The position numbers were made by a program, and so were the translations under genes. 64,000 nucleotides of DNA from Falsiroseomonas sp046052145 (lineage in GTDB: Bacteria > Pseudomonadota > Alphaproteobacteria > Acetobacterales > Acetobacteraceae): the NCBI GenBank assembly GCA_046052145.1, contig JBJOMW010000016.1:1-64000 (forward strand), read 5' to 3'. The first letter of the stretch is position 1. Each line of letters starts with the position of its first letter. The notes beneath the pieces were generated by a model. It made no database searches. It was given only the letters and a program-made list of their open reading frames with translations, and was not told where the DNA came from. Positions 48,083-56,900 of the stretch are shown piece by piece.

Positions 48083-50032
48083 ATGCATGGCACGATCGAA
48101 CTGCCGGCCCTGCGCCGCGCAGCCGACCTGTTGCCGGCCACGATCGATGAGCAGGACCGCTCCATCGAAGTGGTCTGGTCGACGGGCGCAAGGGTCCGAA
48201 GGCAGCCGTTGTTCGGCGAGCCTTTCGACGAAGAGCTCAGTATGGATCCTGGCAGCGTGCGGCTCGACCGACTGAACGCCGGCGGCCCGCTGCTTAAGGT
48301 CCACGATACCCGAACGCTTGATGCGGTCATCGGGTCGGTCGTGCCCGGCTCCGCCCGGATCGATCAGGGGCGCGGCGTCGCGCGCGTGCGCTTCAGCGAG
48401 CGCGAAGATGTCAGCGCCATCTGGGCCGACGTCCAAGCGGGCCATCTGCGTGCCGTGTCCATTGGCTACCAGGTCCACCGCTTCGAGGTCAGTCGACCCG
48501 CCAATGCGCCCGAAGTCTGGCGCGCGGTTGATTGGACCCCATTCGAGATTTCCGCGGTCCCGGTCGGGGCCGATCCGGCGGCCGGCTTCCGTTCGGTTGA
48601 CCCGCTGAGCCCTTGCGTCGTGGACCGGGACGACGCCTCCACCAAAGAGAGGATTTCCATGGACGAGACCAGTGTGACCACGACGGCGGCGCAGTCGGCG
48701 CCCGAACCCGTCACCCGTGCAGCCGAGGCCGCGCCCGATACCAAAGCCATCATTGCGCAGGCGCAGAGCGCCGAACGGGAAAGGGTCGGGACGATCTATG
48801 ATCTTGCCGGTCGCCTGGGCTTGGAGCGCAGCATGGCCGAGGACCTTGTCACCCGGGGTGTCGCTATCGACGAGGCGCGGCGCATCATCCTCGACAAGGT
48901 CGCGGACGCGGCTGAACAGTCGCGGACCTTCCCGCATGTTTCCGTACCCCTTGGCGGACGCGATGAGCGCCTGACGCGCCGCGAGGCCGTTGCCAATGCG
49001 CTCCTGCATCGCTACAGCCCGACGCTGTTCGCACTCAGCGATCCGGCACGCGAGTATCGCGGGATGACACTCCTGGAGCTGTCGCGGGAGTTTCTCGCTT
49101 CCTCTGGTGTCAATGTGCGGGGTATGTCGCGGGACGAGATCGCGACCCGCGCTCTGCACTCGACCTCGGACTTTCCCGAAGTGTTGTCAGCGGTCACCAA
49201 CAAGACACTGCGCCAGGCTTACGACGTATATCCGCGCACTTTCACGCCATTCTGTCGCCAGGTTCTGGCAACCGACTTCAAGGCGATGCATCGTGTGCAG
49301 ATCGGTGAGGCGCCGCAGCTGCTCAAGGTCAGCGAAGGCGGCGAGTTCAAGCGCGGCACCATCGCTGAATCGAAGGAAAGCTATCGCATCGAGACCTATG
49401 GTCGGGTGGTTGCGATTACGCGCCAGGTCCTGATCAATGACGACCTCGACGCCTTCACGCGCATTCCGGCGATGTACGGCACGGCAATCGCCACGCTTGA
49501 GAGCGACGTGGTCTGGGGCATCATCACCGCCAACGCCGCGATGGCCGATGGCGTGACCTTGTTCCATGCGACCCACAAGAATCTGGCCGGTACAGGGGCA
49601 GCGCTCAGCGTTGCGGCGATCGGCGAAGGTCGCGCCTCGATGGCCAAGCAGACGGGGCTCGACAAGAAAACGGTGCTCAATATCCGGCCGAGCTATCTCA
49701 TCGTGCCGGCGGCTCTCGAACTTGCGGCTGAGCAGCTCGTCGCTCAGAACCTTCTGCCGGCGAAGACGCTCGACGTCGTTCCCCAGTCGATCCGCACGAT
49801 CACGCCAATCTCCGAGCCGCGTCTCGACGCGGTCAGTGCGGGAGCATGGTATCTCGCAGCCAATCCCGCGCAGATCGACACGATCGAATACGCCTATCTC
49901 GAAGGCCAGCAAGGCGCTTACATCGAGACGAGGAACGGCTTTGACGTCGATGGCGTGGAGATCAAGTGCCGCCTCGATTTCGGCGCCAAGGCAATCGACT
50001 GGCGCGGTCTCTACAAGAACAACGGCGCCTGA
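48083..50032 (+). CDS. Prohead protease-major capsid protein fusion
   Basis: 649 residues with two modules. The N-terminal approximately 180 residues form a prohead protease (DPGSVRLDRLNAGGPLLKVHD, FSEREDVSAIWADVQAGHLRAVSIGY, WTPFEISAVPVGADPAA) of the S78 type, with a His/Ser catalytic pattern. A linker rich in Ala/Glu leads to a capsid-like C-terminal half, from about residue 290, including LKQAYDVYPRTF-type region and GVTLFHATHKNLAGTG. Such fusion proteins are known in some phages; self-cleavage would release the capsid part. A GGACAAT leader precedes the ATG at 48083. Confidence 0.85.
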   Translation: MHGTIELPALRRAADLLPATIDEQDRSIEVVWSTGARVRRQPLFGEPFDEELSMDPGSVRLDRLNAGGPLLKVHDTRTLDAVIGSVVPGSARIDQGRGVARVRFSEREDVSAIWADVQAGHLRAVSIGYQVHRFEVSRPANAPEVWRAVDWTPFEISAVPVGADPAAGFRSVDPLSPCVVDRDDASTKERISMDETSVTTTAAQSAPEPVTRAAEAAPDTKAIIAQAQSAERERVGTIYDLAGRLGLERSMAEDLVTRGVAIDEARRIILDKVADAAEQSRTFPHVSVPLGGRDERLTRREAVANALLHRYSPTLFALSDPAREYRGMTLLELSREFLASSGVNVRGMSRDEIATRALHSTSDFPEVLSAVTNKTLRQAYDVYPRTFTPFCRQVLATDFKAMHRVQIGEAPQLLKVSEGGEFKRGTIAESKESYRIETYGRVVAITRQVLINDDLDAFTRIPAMYGTAIATLESDVVWGIITANAAMADGVTLFHATHKNLAGTGAALSVAAIGEGRASMAKQTGLDKKTVLNIRPSYLIVPAALELAAEQLVAQNLLPAKTLDVVPQSIRTITPISEPRLDAVSAGAWYLAANPAQIDTIEYAYLEGQQGAYIETRNGFDVDGVEIKCRLDFGAKAIDWRGLYKNNGA

Positions 50033-50063
50033 CGCCTATCCCCATCAACATCCGAACGAGAAC

Positions 50064-50117
50064 GGGCGGCCCCTGCGGCGGCAGCCGCAAATCTCTACGA
50101 CCGCCCGCCCTTCGTCT
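50064..50117 (+). terminator. Candidate terminator after the capsid gene
   Basis: GGGCGG (50064-50069) can pair with CCGCCC (50101-50106), with an inner GCGGC/GCCGC stem, followed by a T-rich stretch (CTTCGTCTTTT). It separates the capsid fusion from the decoration protein, whose own ribosome-binding site follows. Confidence 0.45.
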
Positions 50118-50135
50118 TTTGGAGAGGAGTTTTCC

Positions 50136-50471
50136 ATGAAGAACTATGTGCAGCCCGGCAAGACGATCACACTTGCGGCGCCCTATGCCGTCTCTGCAGG
50201 AGATGGTCTGCTGGTCGGCGCCATCTTTGGCGTGGCGACGGCAAGTGCCGCTATCGGCGAAGCGGTCGAAGCCGCGCTGGTTGGTGTCTTCGACCTCAAG
50301 AAGGCCGCATCCCAGGCATGGGCCGTCGGCGACAAAGTCTACTGGGACAACACGGCGAAGGAGACCACCAAAACAGCGACCAGCAATACGCTGATCGGTG
50401 TGGCGGTCGAGGCCGTCAGCAATGGCGCCAGCGACACCGTCGGCCGCCTGCGGCTGAACGGCAGCTACTGA
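50136..50471 (+). CDS. Capsid decoration protein (DUF2190)
   Basis: 111 residues of DUF2190, a capsid cement protein in many phages. Signature VQPGKTITLAAPYAVSAGDGLLVGAIFGVA and VGDKVYWDNTAKE. A GGAGAGGAG site before the ATG at 50136 predicts strong expression, as expected for a decoration protein needed in hundreds of copies. Confidence 0.9.
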   Translation: MKNYVQPGKTITLAAPYAVSAGDGLLVGAIFGVATASAAIGEAVEAALVGVFDLKKAASQAWAVGDKVYWDNTAKETTKTATSNTLIGVAVEAVSNGASDTVGRLRLNGSY

Positions 50472-50493
50472 GTAAGCGCGACCGCGATTGATC

Positions 50494-50796
50494 ATGGCGC
50501 CCCCAGAAGAAAGCGATCCACCCGATTTGCACTGGACCATCGACCGTCGCATTCCGCTTGCGCTCATCACCACGCTACTCGTGCAGTTCGGCGGGTTCGT
50601 CTGGTGGTTCTCGTCGGTCGAATCCCGCCTGACGGTGAAAGAGCAGCGGCTGGCGCGCGTCGAGCAGCGTCTCGATGAGGACCAGCGGGCGATCTCAGCG
50701 ATCGTGGAGCGACTGGCGCGCATTGAAGAACGTGCAAACGCGCAACTCGAGCTGCTCAGGCGGATCGATGGGCGTCTGCAGGAGCGTCGGCAATGA
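50494..50796 (+). CDS. Small membrane-anchored coiled-coil protein
   Basis: 100 residues. One hydrophobic helix (IPLALITTLLVQFGGFVWWF) follows a short N-terminal tail; the rest is a charged coiled coil (VEQRLDEDQRAISAIVERLARIEERANAQLELLRRI). This layout is seen in small phage virion or holin-like proteins, but function is unknown. ATG 50494 used; it overlaps the next gene by 4 nt. Confidence 0.75.
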   Translation: MAPPEESDPPDLHWTIDRRIPLALITTLLVQFGGFVWWFSSVESRLTVKEQRLARVEQRLDEDQRAISAIVERLARIEERANAQLELLRRIDGRLQERRQ

Positions 50797-51107
50797 CGGC
50801 TTTCGACACCGCACTCGGGAGCCTCTTTGCTGACGACAACCTTGCCCAGTCCGGGATCTGGCGTAGTGGGGGTCAGATAGCGGGACATCCTGTGCGGATC
50901 CAGCGCGTGCAACCGCAACCGGTGTTCGAGATCAGCGGCGCCAAGCTTGTCCAGGACGCTACACTCTTCGACATCCGCGCTGAAGAAGCTTCAGAGATTG
51001 CCGAGGGCGACACGCTCGAAGTGTCGGGCGTCATCTATCGCGTGCAAGCGCCGCCGGTATCCACGATGGATGGCCGCATCCTGCGGCTTGATGTGGTCGT
51101 GCTATGA
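50793..51107 (+). CDS. Head-tail attachment protein (gpFII-like)
   Basis: 104 residues, a beta-rich small protein (AFDTALGSLFADDNLAQSGIWRSGG, LEVSGVIYRVQAPPVSTMDG) similar in size and order to lambda FII head-tail connectors. Starts in the stop of the previous gene and overlaps the following gene by 4 nt, as usual in the connector block. Assignment depends on position and size. Confidence 0.75.
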   Translation: MTAFDTALGSLFADDNLAQSGIWRSGGQIAGHPVRIQRVQPQPVFEISGAKLVQDATLFDIRAEEASEIAEGDTLEVSGVIYRVQAPPVSTMDGRILRLDVVVL

Positions 51108-51805
51108 GGCTTGACCTCCAGATCGAGGGGGATCTGAACAAGATCCTTGGCGATGAAGCTCGTGTCGCGGAGGCGGCTGTCACGGCGGCCGTCCGAAAGG
51201 CGGGCGAGAGTTTAAAGAGCGAGTTGCGCGCGCAGGTCGCGGGCGCAGGCCTTGGACGACGCCTCGCAAACGCCTTGCGCTGCAATGTCTATCCCGAACG
51301 TGGTGAGAGCCTCAGCGCGGCAGCGTGGGTCTTTGCCCGCCCCGGTAAGGGCGGGCGCGGTGGCGCGGCCGATATCATCGCAGCCTTCGAGGAAGGCACG
51401 CTGATCCGGCGTAGCGGCGGACGTTATCTCGCCATCCCGACCGAAAACGTGCCAATGAAGGGTGGCGGGCGCCGGATGACGCCGAACGACATGCAGAGTG
51501 GGACGAAGTTCGGCGGTTTTGGTCGCGATCTCGAAGTCGTCCCGACCAACCGCCCCGGCGTGCTGTTGCTTGTGCTGCCAGTCGTTCGTGCCATGAACGG
51601 CCGAACGCTGCGGCCGGCAACCGGTCGCCGCATCAAGGCAGGCCGCAACGTCGAGTGGGTTCCGATGTTCATCCTGGTGCGCCAGGTTCAGATGCCACGC
51701 TTGCTGGATTGGCGTGGACCAGCGGAAAGCTGGGTGAACCGGCTGCCGGATCAGGTCGTGCGGGAGTGGGAGGCGCGTGATCGCGCGAGCCGAGATGCCC
51801 AGTAA
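51104..51805 (+). CDS. DUF6441 family minor tail protein
   Basis: 233 residues. I recall DUF6441 for this type of protein in phages and gene transfer agents; it occupies the lambda gpZ position (tail completion or connector). It contains RRSGGRYLAIPTENVP and RNVEWVPMFILVRQVQMPRLLDW. It overlaps both neighbours. Function in tail joining is inferred from order. Confidence 0.8.
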   Translation: MRLDLQIEGDLNKILGDEARVAEAAVTAAVRKAGESLKSELRAQVAGAGLGRRLANALRCNVYPERGESLSAAAWVFARPGKGGRGGAADIIAAFEEGTLIRRSGGRYLAIPTENVPMKGGGRRMTPNDMQSGTKFGGFGRDLEVVPTNRPGVLLLVLPVVRAMNGRTLRPATGRRIKAGRNVEWVPMFILVRQVQMPRLLDWRGPAESWVNRLPDQVVREWEARDRASRDAQ

Positions 51806-52217
51806 ACGCGAACTCGTGCTCCAGGCCCTTCATGCCCGATTGACTGCTGTTCCTCTCGCCAAGGTTGAACGGAACCGTCTGCGACCGGAGAGGATCCCGC
51901 CAGAGGGGCTGATCATTCTGCGCGACGGCGAGATCGGCGAGCCTGAGGTTCTGCTATCGCCGCTTAGCTACATCTGGACCCATGCGGTGCGCCTTGAGGT
52001 GTTCTCGGCATCCGGGGATCCCGACGCGCATCTCGACACGTTGCTCACGTCCATCGCCACCGTCCTCGGCGTTGATCCCGCCTTGGGCGGAGAAATCGAT
52101 CAGATGGAGTTTGGTGCGCCGGACTTTGACGGCGCCGCGCCGGAAGGCGGGCCCGACGTCAAGGCTGCTATCGTTCCCATCCGCCTCGTCTACGAGACGA
52201 GCAATCCGCTGACCTGA
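51795..52217 (+). CDS. Tail terminator/completion protein (gpU-like)
   Basis: 140 residues from ATG 51795 (a GTG at 51777 would add six). The protein caps the tail tube in the gpU manner: EVLLSPLSYIWTHAVRLEVFSASGDPDAHLDTLLTSIATVLG and DVKAAIVPIRLVYETSNPLT fit tail terminator proteins. It lies before the tail tube gene and ends 2 nt before a hairpin. Confidence 0.75.
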   Translation: MPSKRELVLQALHARLTAVPLAKVERNRLRPERIPPEGLIILRDGEIGEPEVLLSPLSYIWTHAVRLEVFSASGDPDAHLDTLLTSIATVLGVDPALGGEIDQMEFGAPDFDGAAPEGGPDVKAAIVPIRLVYETSNPLT

Positions 52218-52218
52218 C

Positions 52219-52237
52219 GCGTCTGCCTCCCAGACGC
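52219..52237 (+). terminator. Hairpin between tail terminator and tail tube genes
   Basis: GCGTCTG (52219-52225) pairs perfectly with CAGACGC (52231-52237) with a 5-nt loop, directly after the preceding stop. An AAAACTTT stretch follows. It may be a partial terminator or a stabilising hairpin for the highly expressed tail tube message. Confidence 0.45.
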
Positions 52238-52275
52238 AGTTCCCAAAACTTTGAACCAGAAAGAGGAGACCCGGC

Positions 52276-53226
52276 ATGGCGCTTGGTTTCGGTGCAAATG
52301 CGCGCCTGATGGCAGCCTATGAGACGACCTACGGAACACCACCGTCCGATGGCTATCACCGGCTTGGCTTTTCGCGATACGGGCTATCCGCCCGCCAGCC
52401 CCTGCTCGAAAATGATCTGCTTGGTGAGGGACGCGATCCCGCGCCCGCGGTGCTTGGCGCTCTTACCTGCGACGGAGAAGTCGCAGTGCCCTGCGATGCG
52501 CGGCAGATCGGCTTCTGGCTGAAGGCGCTGCTGGGGGAGCCGACCACGACGGGCACGACAAATTTCACGCATAGCTTCCAGTCCGGCGGCGCTACCATCC
52601 CAAGCCTGTCGCTTCAGGCGATCAACCCGGATGTCCCGCTGCGGCGCACGCATTTTGGCGCCCGCGTTGATAGCTTCACGCTGCCGCTCCGCCGCGACGG
52701 CCTAACCAGCGCCACCCTATCCCTCATCGCGCAGGGAGAGAGCACGGACAATGTCGATCGCGACCTGACGCCGGTGAGTTACAACGCACTGCGCTTCGGC
52801 TCCTTCCAGGGAACGATCCGGCGCAATGGCACAGCCATGGGGCGCGTTGTCTCAGCAGAGATCGTCTATCGCAATGGTCTCGACCGTATCGAGACGATCC
52901 GTTCTGACGGGCTGATCGACAGCGCTGAGCCGACGGTCGCCGCCTGCACAGGTAATATCGTGGTCCGCGTGGACGGGACGACGCTGATCGATGCTGCGAC
53001 GGCAGGAACGCCAATGGAGCTCGATTTCGGTTATGTGCGCGACGCCAATACGAGCCTGATTTTCACCGTTCATGAGGCGGTGCTGTCGCGCCCCTCAGTG
53101 CCGATCGAAGGCCCGTCCGGCATCCAAGTCACCTTCGAGTTTCGCGGCGCCAAGGATCCAACGCTCGGACGCATGCTAACTGCCATCCTCAAGAATGATG
53201 TCGCCGCCTATGGAGCCACGCCATGA
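52276..53226 (+). CDS. Phage tail tube protein
   Basis: 316 residues. The stacked-ring tail tube protein in this phage type; recognisable by the N-terminus GFGANARLMAAYETTYGTPPSDGYHRL and by the immunoglobulin-like C-terminal portion (VSAEIVYRNGLDRIETIRSDGLIDSAEPTVAACTGNIVVRVDGTTL). A GAGGAG-type site (AGAGGAGA) precedes the ATG at 52276. Followed by the tail assembly chaperone with a 4-nt overlap. Confidence 0.9.
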   Translation: MALGFGANARLMAAYETTYGTPPSDGYHRLGFSRYGLSARQPLLENDLLGEGRDPAPAVLGALTCDGEVAVPCDARQIGFWLKALLGEPTTTGTTNFTHSFQSGGATIPSLSLQAINPDVPLRRTHFGARVDSFTLPLRRDGLTSATLSLIAQGESTDNVDRDLTPVSYNALRFGSFQGTIRRNGTAMGRVVSAEIVYRNGLDRIETIRSDGLIDSAEPTVAACTGNIVVRVDGTTLIDAATAGTPMELDFGYVRDANTSLIFTVHEAVLSRPSVPIEGPSGIQVTFEFRGAKDPTLGRMLTAILKNDVAAYGATP

Positions 53227-53585
53227 TCCGCCTTGGTCTCAAAGCCGAGCCCTATTGGCTCGATCTGCTGCCTGGTGTGCGGCTCAAGGTCCGTCCATTC
53301 GGGACGGCGCTCTTCTTTGCCGCCCAATCCGCCATGGTGCGGGTCGATACCGAGGGCGAGACGGCCAGCGAAGTCATCGACGCTCTGCGCGGCGTCGCCT
53401 TCATCAAAGCGCTCGCCCGGCTCTCAATCATCGATTGGGAGGGGATCGCCGACGATAAGGGCGCCCCGGCGCCGGTCACCCCTGACGCCGTCGAAGCTTT
53501 GATGGAGATCTGGCAAGCGGCCGCCGCTTTCGAGCGGATCTATGCACGCCCGATTGCGGAGATTGAAGCCGAAAAAAACGCCTGA
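53223..53585 (+). CDS. Tail assembly chaperone, zero-frame product
   Basis: 120 residues, the gpG equivalent of lambda. It binds the tape measure during tail assembly. Visible features: RPFGTALFFAAQSAMVRVDTEGE and an acidic end (PIAEIEAEKNA). The last codons are GAA AAA AAC GCC TGA, which contain a slippery heptamer (A AAA AAC, 53573-53579). A -1 shift there continues into the overlapping frame, making the gpGT-type fusion. Starts in the stop of the tail tube gene. Confidence 0.88.
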   Translation: MIRLGLKAEPYWLDLLPGVRLKVRPFGTALFFAAQSAMVRVDTEGETASEVIDALRGVAFIKALARLSIIDWEGIADDKGAPAPVTPDAVEALMEIWQAAAAFERIYARPIAEIEAEKNA

Positions 53586-53618
53586 GCGCCCGCGCCGAAT
53601 GGCATTTCGGCGGCGGGC
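53573..53618 (+). promoter_or_regulatory. Programmed -1 ribosomal frameshift signal
   Basis: Slippery heptamer A AAA AAC at 53573-53579 in the zero frame, then an 8-nt spacer, then a 12-bp hairpin (stem 53588-53599 with 53606-53618, one bulged G). The stem pairs GCCCGCGCCGAA with TTCGGC-G-GCGGGC. Heptamer, spacer and hairpin all fit known stimulatory frameshift cassettes. The frame beyond is open to 53908. Confidence 0.8.
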
Positions 53619-53908
53619 CCACCTATTGCTCAGCTTGCCCCGGGCGCTGCCCCGAATGTCCCTATGAACGCGATCAACCAGCCACCGCTGAGGGCTGGGA
53701 AGTCTGGGACCTTCTGGAACGTTGCACAGGGCAACTTCGTATGGGGCCTGCGGGCCCTGTTGGGCTCGATTTCGGGGCCGTATTTCTCATGGGTGATGCG
53801 CTCGGCGTAAGCCGACCAGCGCTCGCCGAACTCCTGCCCGCAGCCGAAGCCGGCCTTATGCGTGGCCTCACAAAGCGAAGCGACAAGAGCGAGGATGGCG
53901 AACCGTAA
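53579..53908 (+). CDS. Frameshifted C-terminal extension of the tail assembly chaperone (gpT-like)
   Basis: 109 residues in the -1 frame with no usual start codon near its beginning, so it is reached only through the frameshift. It reads on from the chaperone at an RLSARAEWHFGG junction, includes the four-cysteine motif CSACPGRCPECPY (possible zinc site), and ends SDKSEDGEP. Its stop overlaps the tape measure start by 14 nt. In lambda-like tails the fusion product contacts the tape measure protein; the same is likely here. Confidence 0.8.
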   Translation, partial: RLSARAEWHFGGGPTYCSACPGRCPECPYERDQPATAEGWEVWDLLERCTGQLRMGPAGPVGLDFGAVFLMGDALGVSRPALAELLPAAEAGLMRGLTKRSDKSEDGEP

Positions 53909-56900
53909 CATCTCGGTCCGACTGCAGGTCGATGGCGGGCGCTTTAAGGCCGAATTGGTCGAAGCGGGTCGTACCGGCCAGCAGGCGCTCAAGACCATCG
54001 AGACGGCGGCGCGCGATGCTGGCAATGCTCTCGAGCGGACCGGCGCCTCCGCGCAAAAGGCGGACCGGGAACAGGAGAAGCTCGCCCGTTCCGCCGAGCG
54101 CCTAAAGCGTCAATACGCCGAGGGCTATCAGGCAGCCCAGGAACAGGGCCGCGCAAGCGCCCTGCTCGGCAAAGGGCTGCTGACGCAGGGCGAGTATGCC
54201 AGCGTCGTTGAGGGCATCGGGCGCAAATTCACCGCTGCCGGCACGCAGGCGCGCAGCTTTGGCCAGGCTGTCGAGACACAGGGCCAGCAGGCCCGCATCA
54301 CAGCACGGCAGTTGGCTCAGCTGCAGCCGCAGCTGAACGATATCTTCACGACGCTGACGACGGGCATGAGCCCGTTGACCGTGGCCCTACAACAGGGTCC
54401 GCAGATCACCCAGATCTTTGGTGGGATCGGGGCGACGTTCCGGGCAATCCCGCCGGTGGCGCTTGGCGCGGCGGCTGCCTTGGCTGCGGTCGGCATTCCG
54501 CTCGCGATCATTCTCTCTCGCGCGACCGATCTTGCGGCCGAAAGCCGGACCTTCAACGTCGCGCTTGCCGCCATGGGGCGCCAGGGCCAGACGACTGCCG
54601 GGCAGCTCAACGAACTCGTCGAGAAGCTGCGCGATGTCGGCGTCGCGCGTGATGAAGCACGCTCGGCAGTCTCGACCCTCGTTCGCACGCCGAACCTTCC
54701 GGGCGCGGAGATCCCGCGTCTGGCGAGCATGGCGCCGGATCTGGCGGCAGCGATGGGGACCGGCGCCAGTGACGCGGCTCGCCAACTCGGCGAACTAGCC
54801 ACGGGCGGCTATGACGCAATCATCAAGCTGGATCGGGCGCTGAATGGGTTCCTGAACCCTTCCCAGCGCGAGAATATCCGCCTTCTCGCTGAGCAAGGCG
54901 AGAAGTCACGCGCCTATGGCATCGCGATTGCAGCGCTGCAGGAGCGCATCCGGGGACTGAACGAGCAGTCGCTTTCGCCCACCGAGAAGTCGATCAACGA
55001 CATCAGCCGTGCCTGGGACCGCCTTGTCGACAACCTGGCGCGCGGCGCAATCGGCCGGATCACGCTGCAGGTCGTCGAAGGCGCGATCTCCGGCGCAGCC
55101 AATCTGCTTGCCCCATCCCAGCCGCGTGTACGCGATCCCCTCGCTGAAGCTGAGGATGCGCTGCAGATGGCGGTAGAGCGGCTCGACCGCTTCAACCGCG
55201 AGACCCGGCTCTACAGAGACCCGAATGCAGAAGTGGTCATTCCGGGCTTTGGCTACGGGTCCCCCAATGCCGTAAGGCTTCAAGTCCAGGAGCAGGTCGA
55301 GGCCGCACGTGCGGAGTATGAGCGGCTTCGGCAAGCTGCTGAACAGGCGCAGGCCCGCGCTCAAGCGCAAGCCCAGTCGCCCGTGGTTGCAGGTTCTGCC
55401 GCTAATGCGCCACAGCCCCTGGCGATCGGCGAAGAGACCGCACGCCAGATCGCCGATCTCGAACGACGCCAACGGATCTACAACGCAGCGCCCGCCCGCC
55501 GCCCTCTTGTGGAGGCGGAGATCCAGGCGGAGATCACGGCGCGCGAGCGGAATCTCAATGCGCTGGAGGCGGAAGCGCTCAAGCGCCGCATGGTTGCTGA
55601 CGCGGCGGCCCAGCAGCGCCAACAATACCAGGACCAGACACGCGAACTGGAGATCCAGAGCCGCTCTACGCTCGCCGTGGCGGATGCCTATGGGCAAGGC
55701 CAATCGGCAGTCATCCGTGCCGAGGCGGCCCGGCAGGCGGCAGTCGAGGGCTATCGCAACGGGATCAATGAGACGGCGAGAACGGAGGAAATCCTCCGGA
55801 CCCGCGTCCTCGAAACTGTCGAAGCGCAGGCGCGTGCGGCCTTCCAGGCGGAACTGTCCGCCCAAAGCGCACGCAGGCTCGCGGAAGCCGAGGCACAGGG
55901 TACTGCAGCCGTCCAGCGCGCAGAGGTGGCCGAGCGCTCCTTGGCGGCAACGCGTGACGCGCGCGCGGCCCTGTCTCTTGCCACGGGCGCCGCCGAAGAA
56001 CGCCTGCGCGCATCGATTGAAGCAACGACCCGTGCAATCGAAGCGCAGGCCGCAGCTGAACGCGCACGCGCGTTGGCCCGCGAGCGACGCACATCGACCA
56101 ATGACCGGGACATCGCGGAACGGGAGGCGCAAGCCGCCCGCCTCAGCGATCCTGCCGAGCGACGCGCTGCGGAACTCGCCATCGAACGTGAGCGTCGCAT
56201 GCAGAACATGCGTGAGCGTCTTGGTGGCGTCGACGAACAGGTGCTCCAAGCGCAGGACGCTGCTGCTGCGTTTCGCGAGCAGGCGCGCTACTTCAACGAT
56301 ATCCGCGATCAGGCAAAGAGCCTGTCGAGCGATATATCGAACTTCCTGGTCGACGGCTTCGCCAATGCAGGTAAAGCCGGAAAGAGCGTCTTTGCCAACC
56401 TTGCCGAAGGGGCGGTCGGCTTGTTCCGACGCATGGCTGCACGCATTGCTGCGACGCTGATCGAGCAAAAATTCATCTTGCCGATCACCACGCAAATCGT
56501 GGGCGCATTTCCGAGCCTATTCGGAGTGGTGGCGCCGCAAGCCGCTGCGCAGGCAGGTGCAGGCGCTGCTGCTGCAAGTACTGGCGGTGGGTTCTTTGAT
56601 GGGATCTTCAATTGGATCTCCGGCCTCTTCGGCGCTGCGCATGCCGGTGGCCTGGTCGGTATAGCGCCATCCCATACCCGGTTGGTGGCGCTCGGCGCCT
56701 TTGCGGGAGCCGAGCGCTTCCACGCAGGCGGCATGTTGGGTTTACGGCCAGATGAGGTGCCCTTCGTAGGTCTGCGCGGCGAGGAGGTTTTGACGCGTAG
56801 CGACCCGCGTCACCGCTGGAACGCTGATCGTCTCGATCGAATGCGGATGCCGACGCCAGCGAATGATGTGCAGGTCAATGTCTACGACATGCGCATCGGT

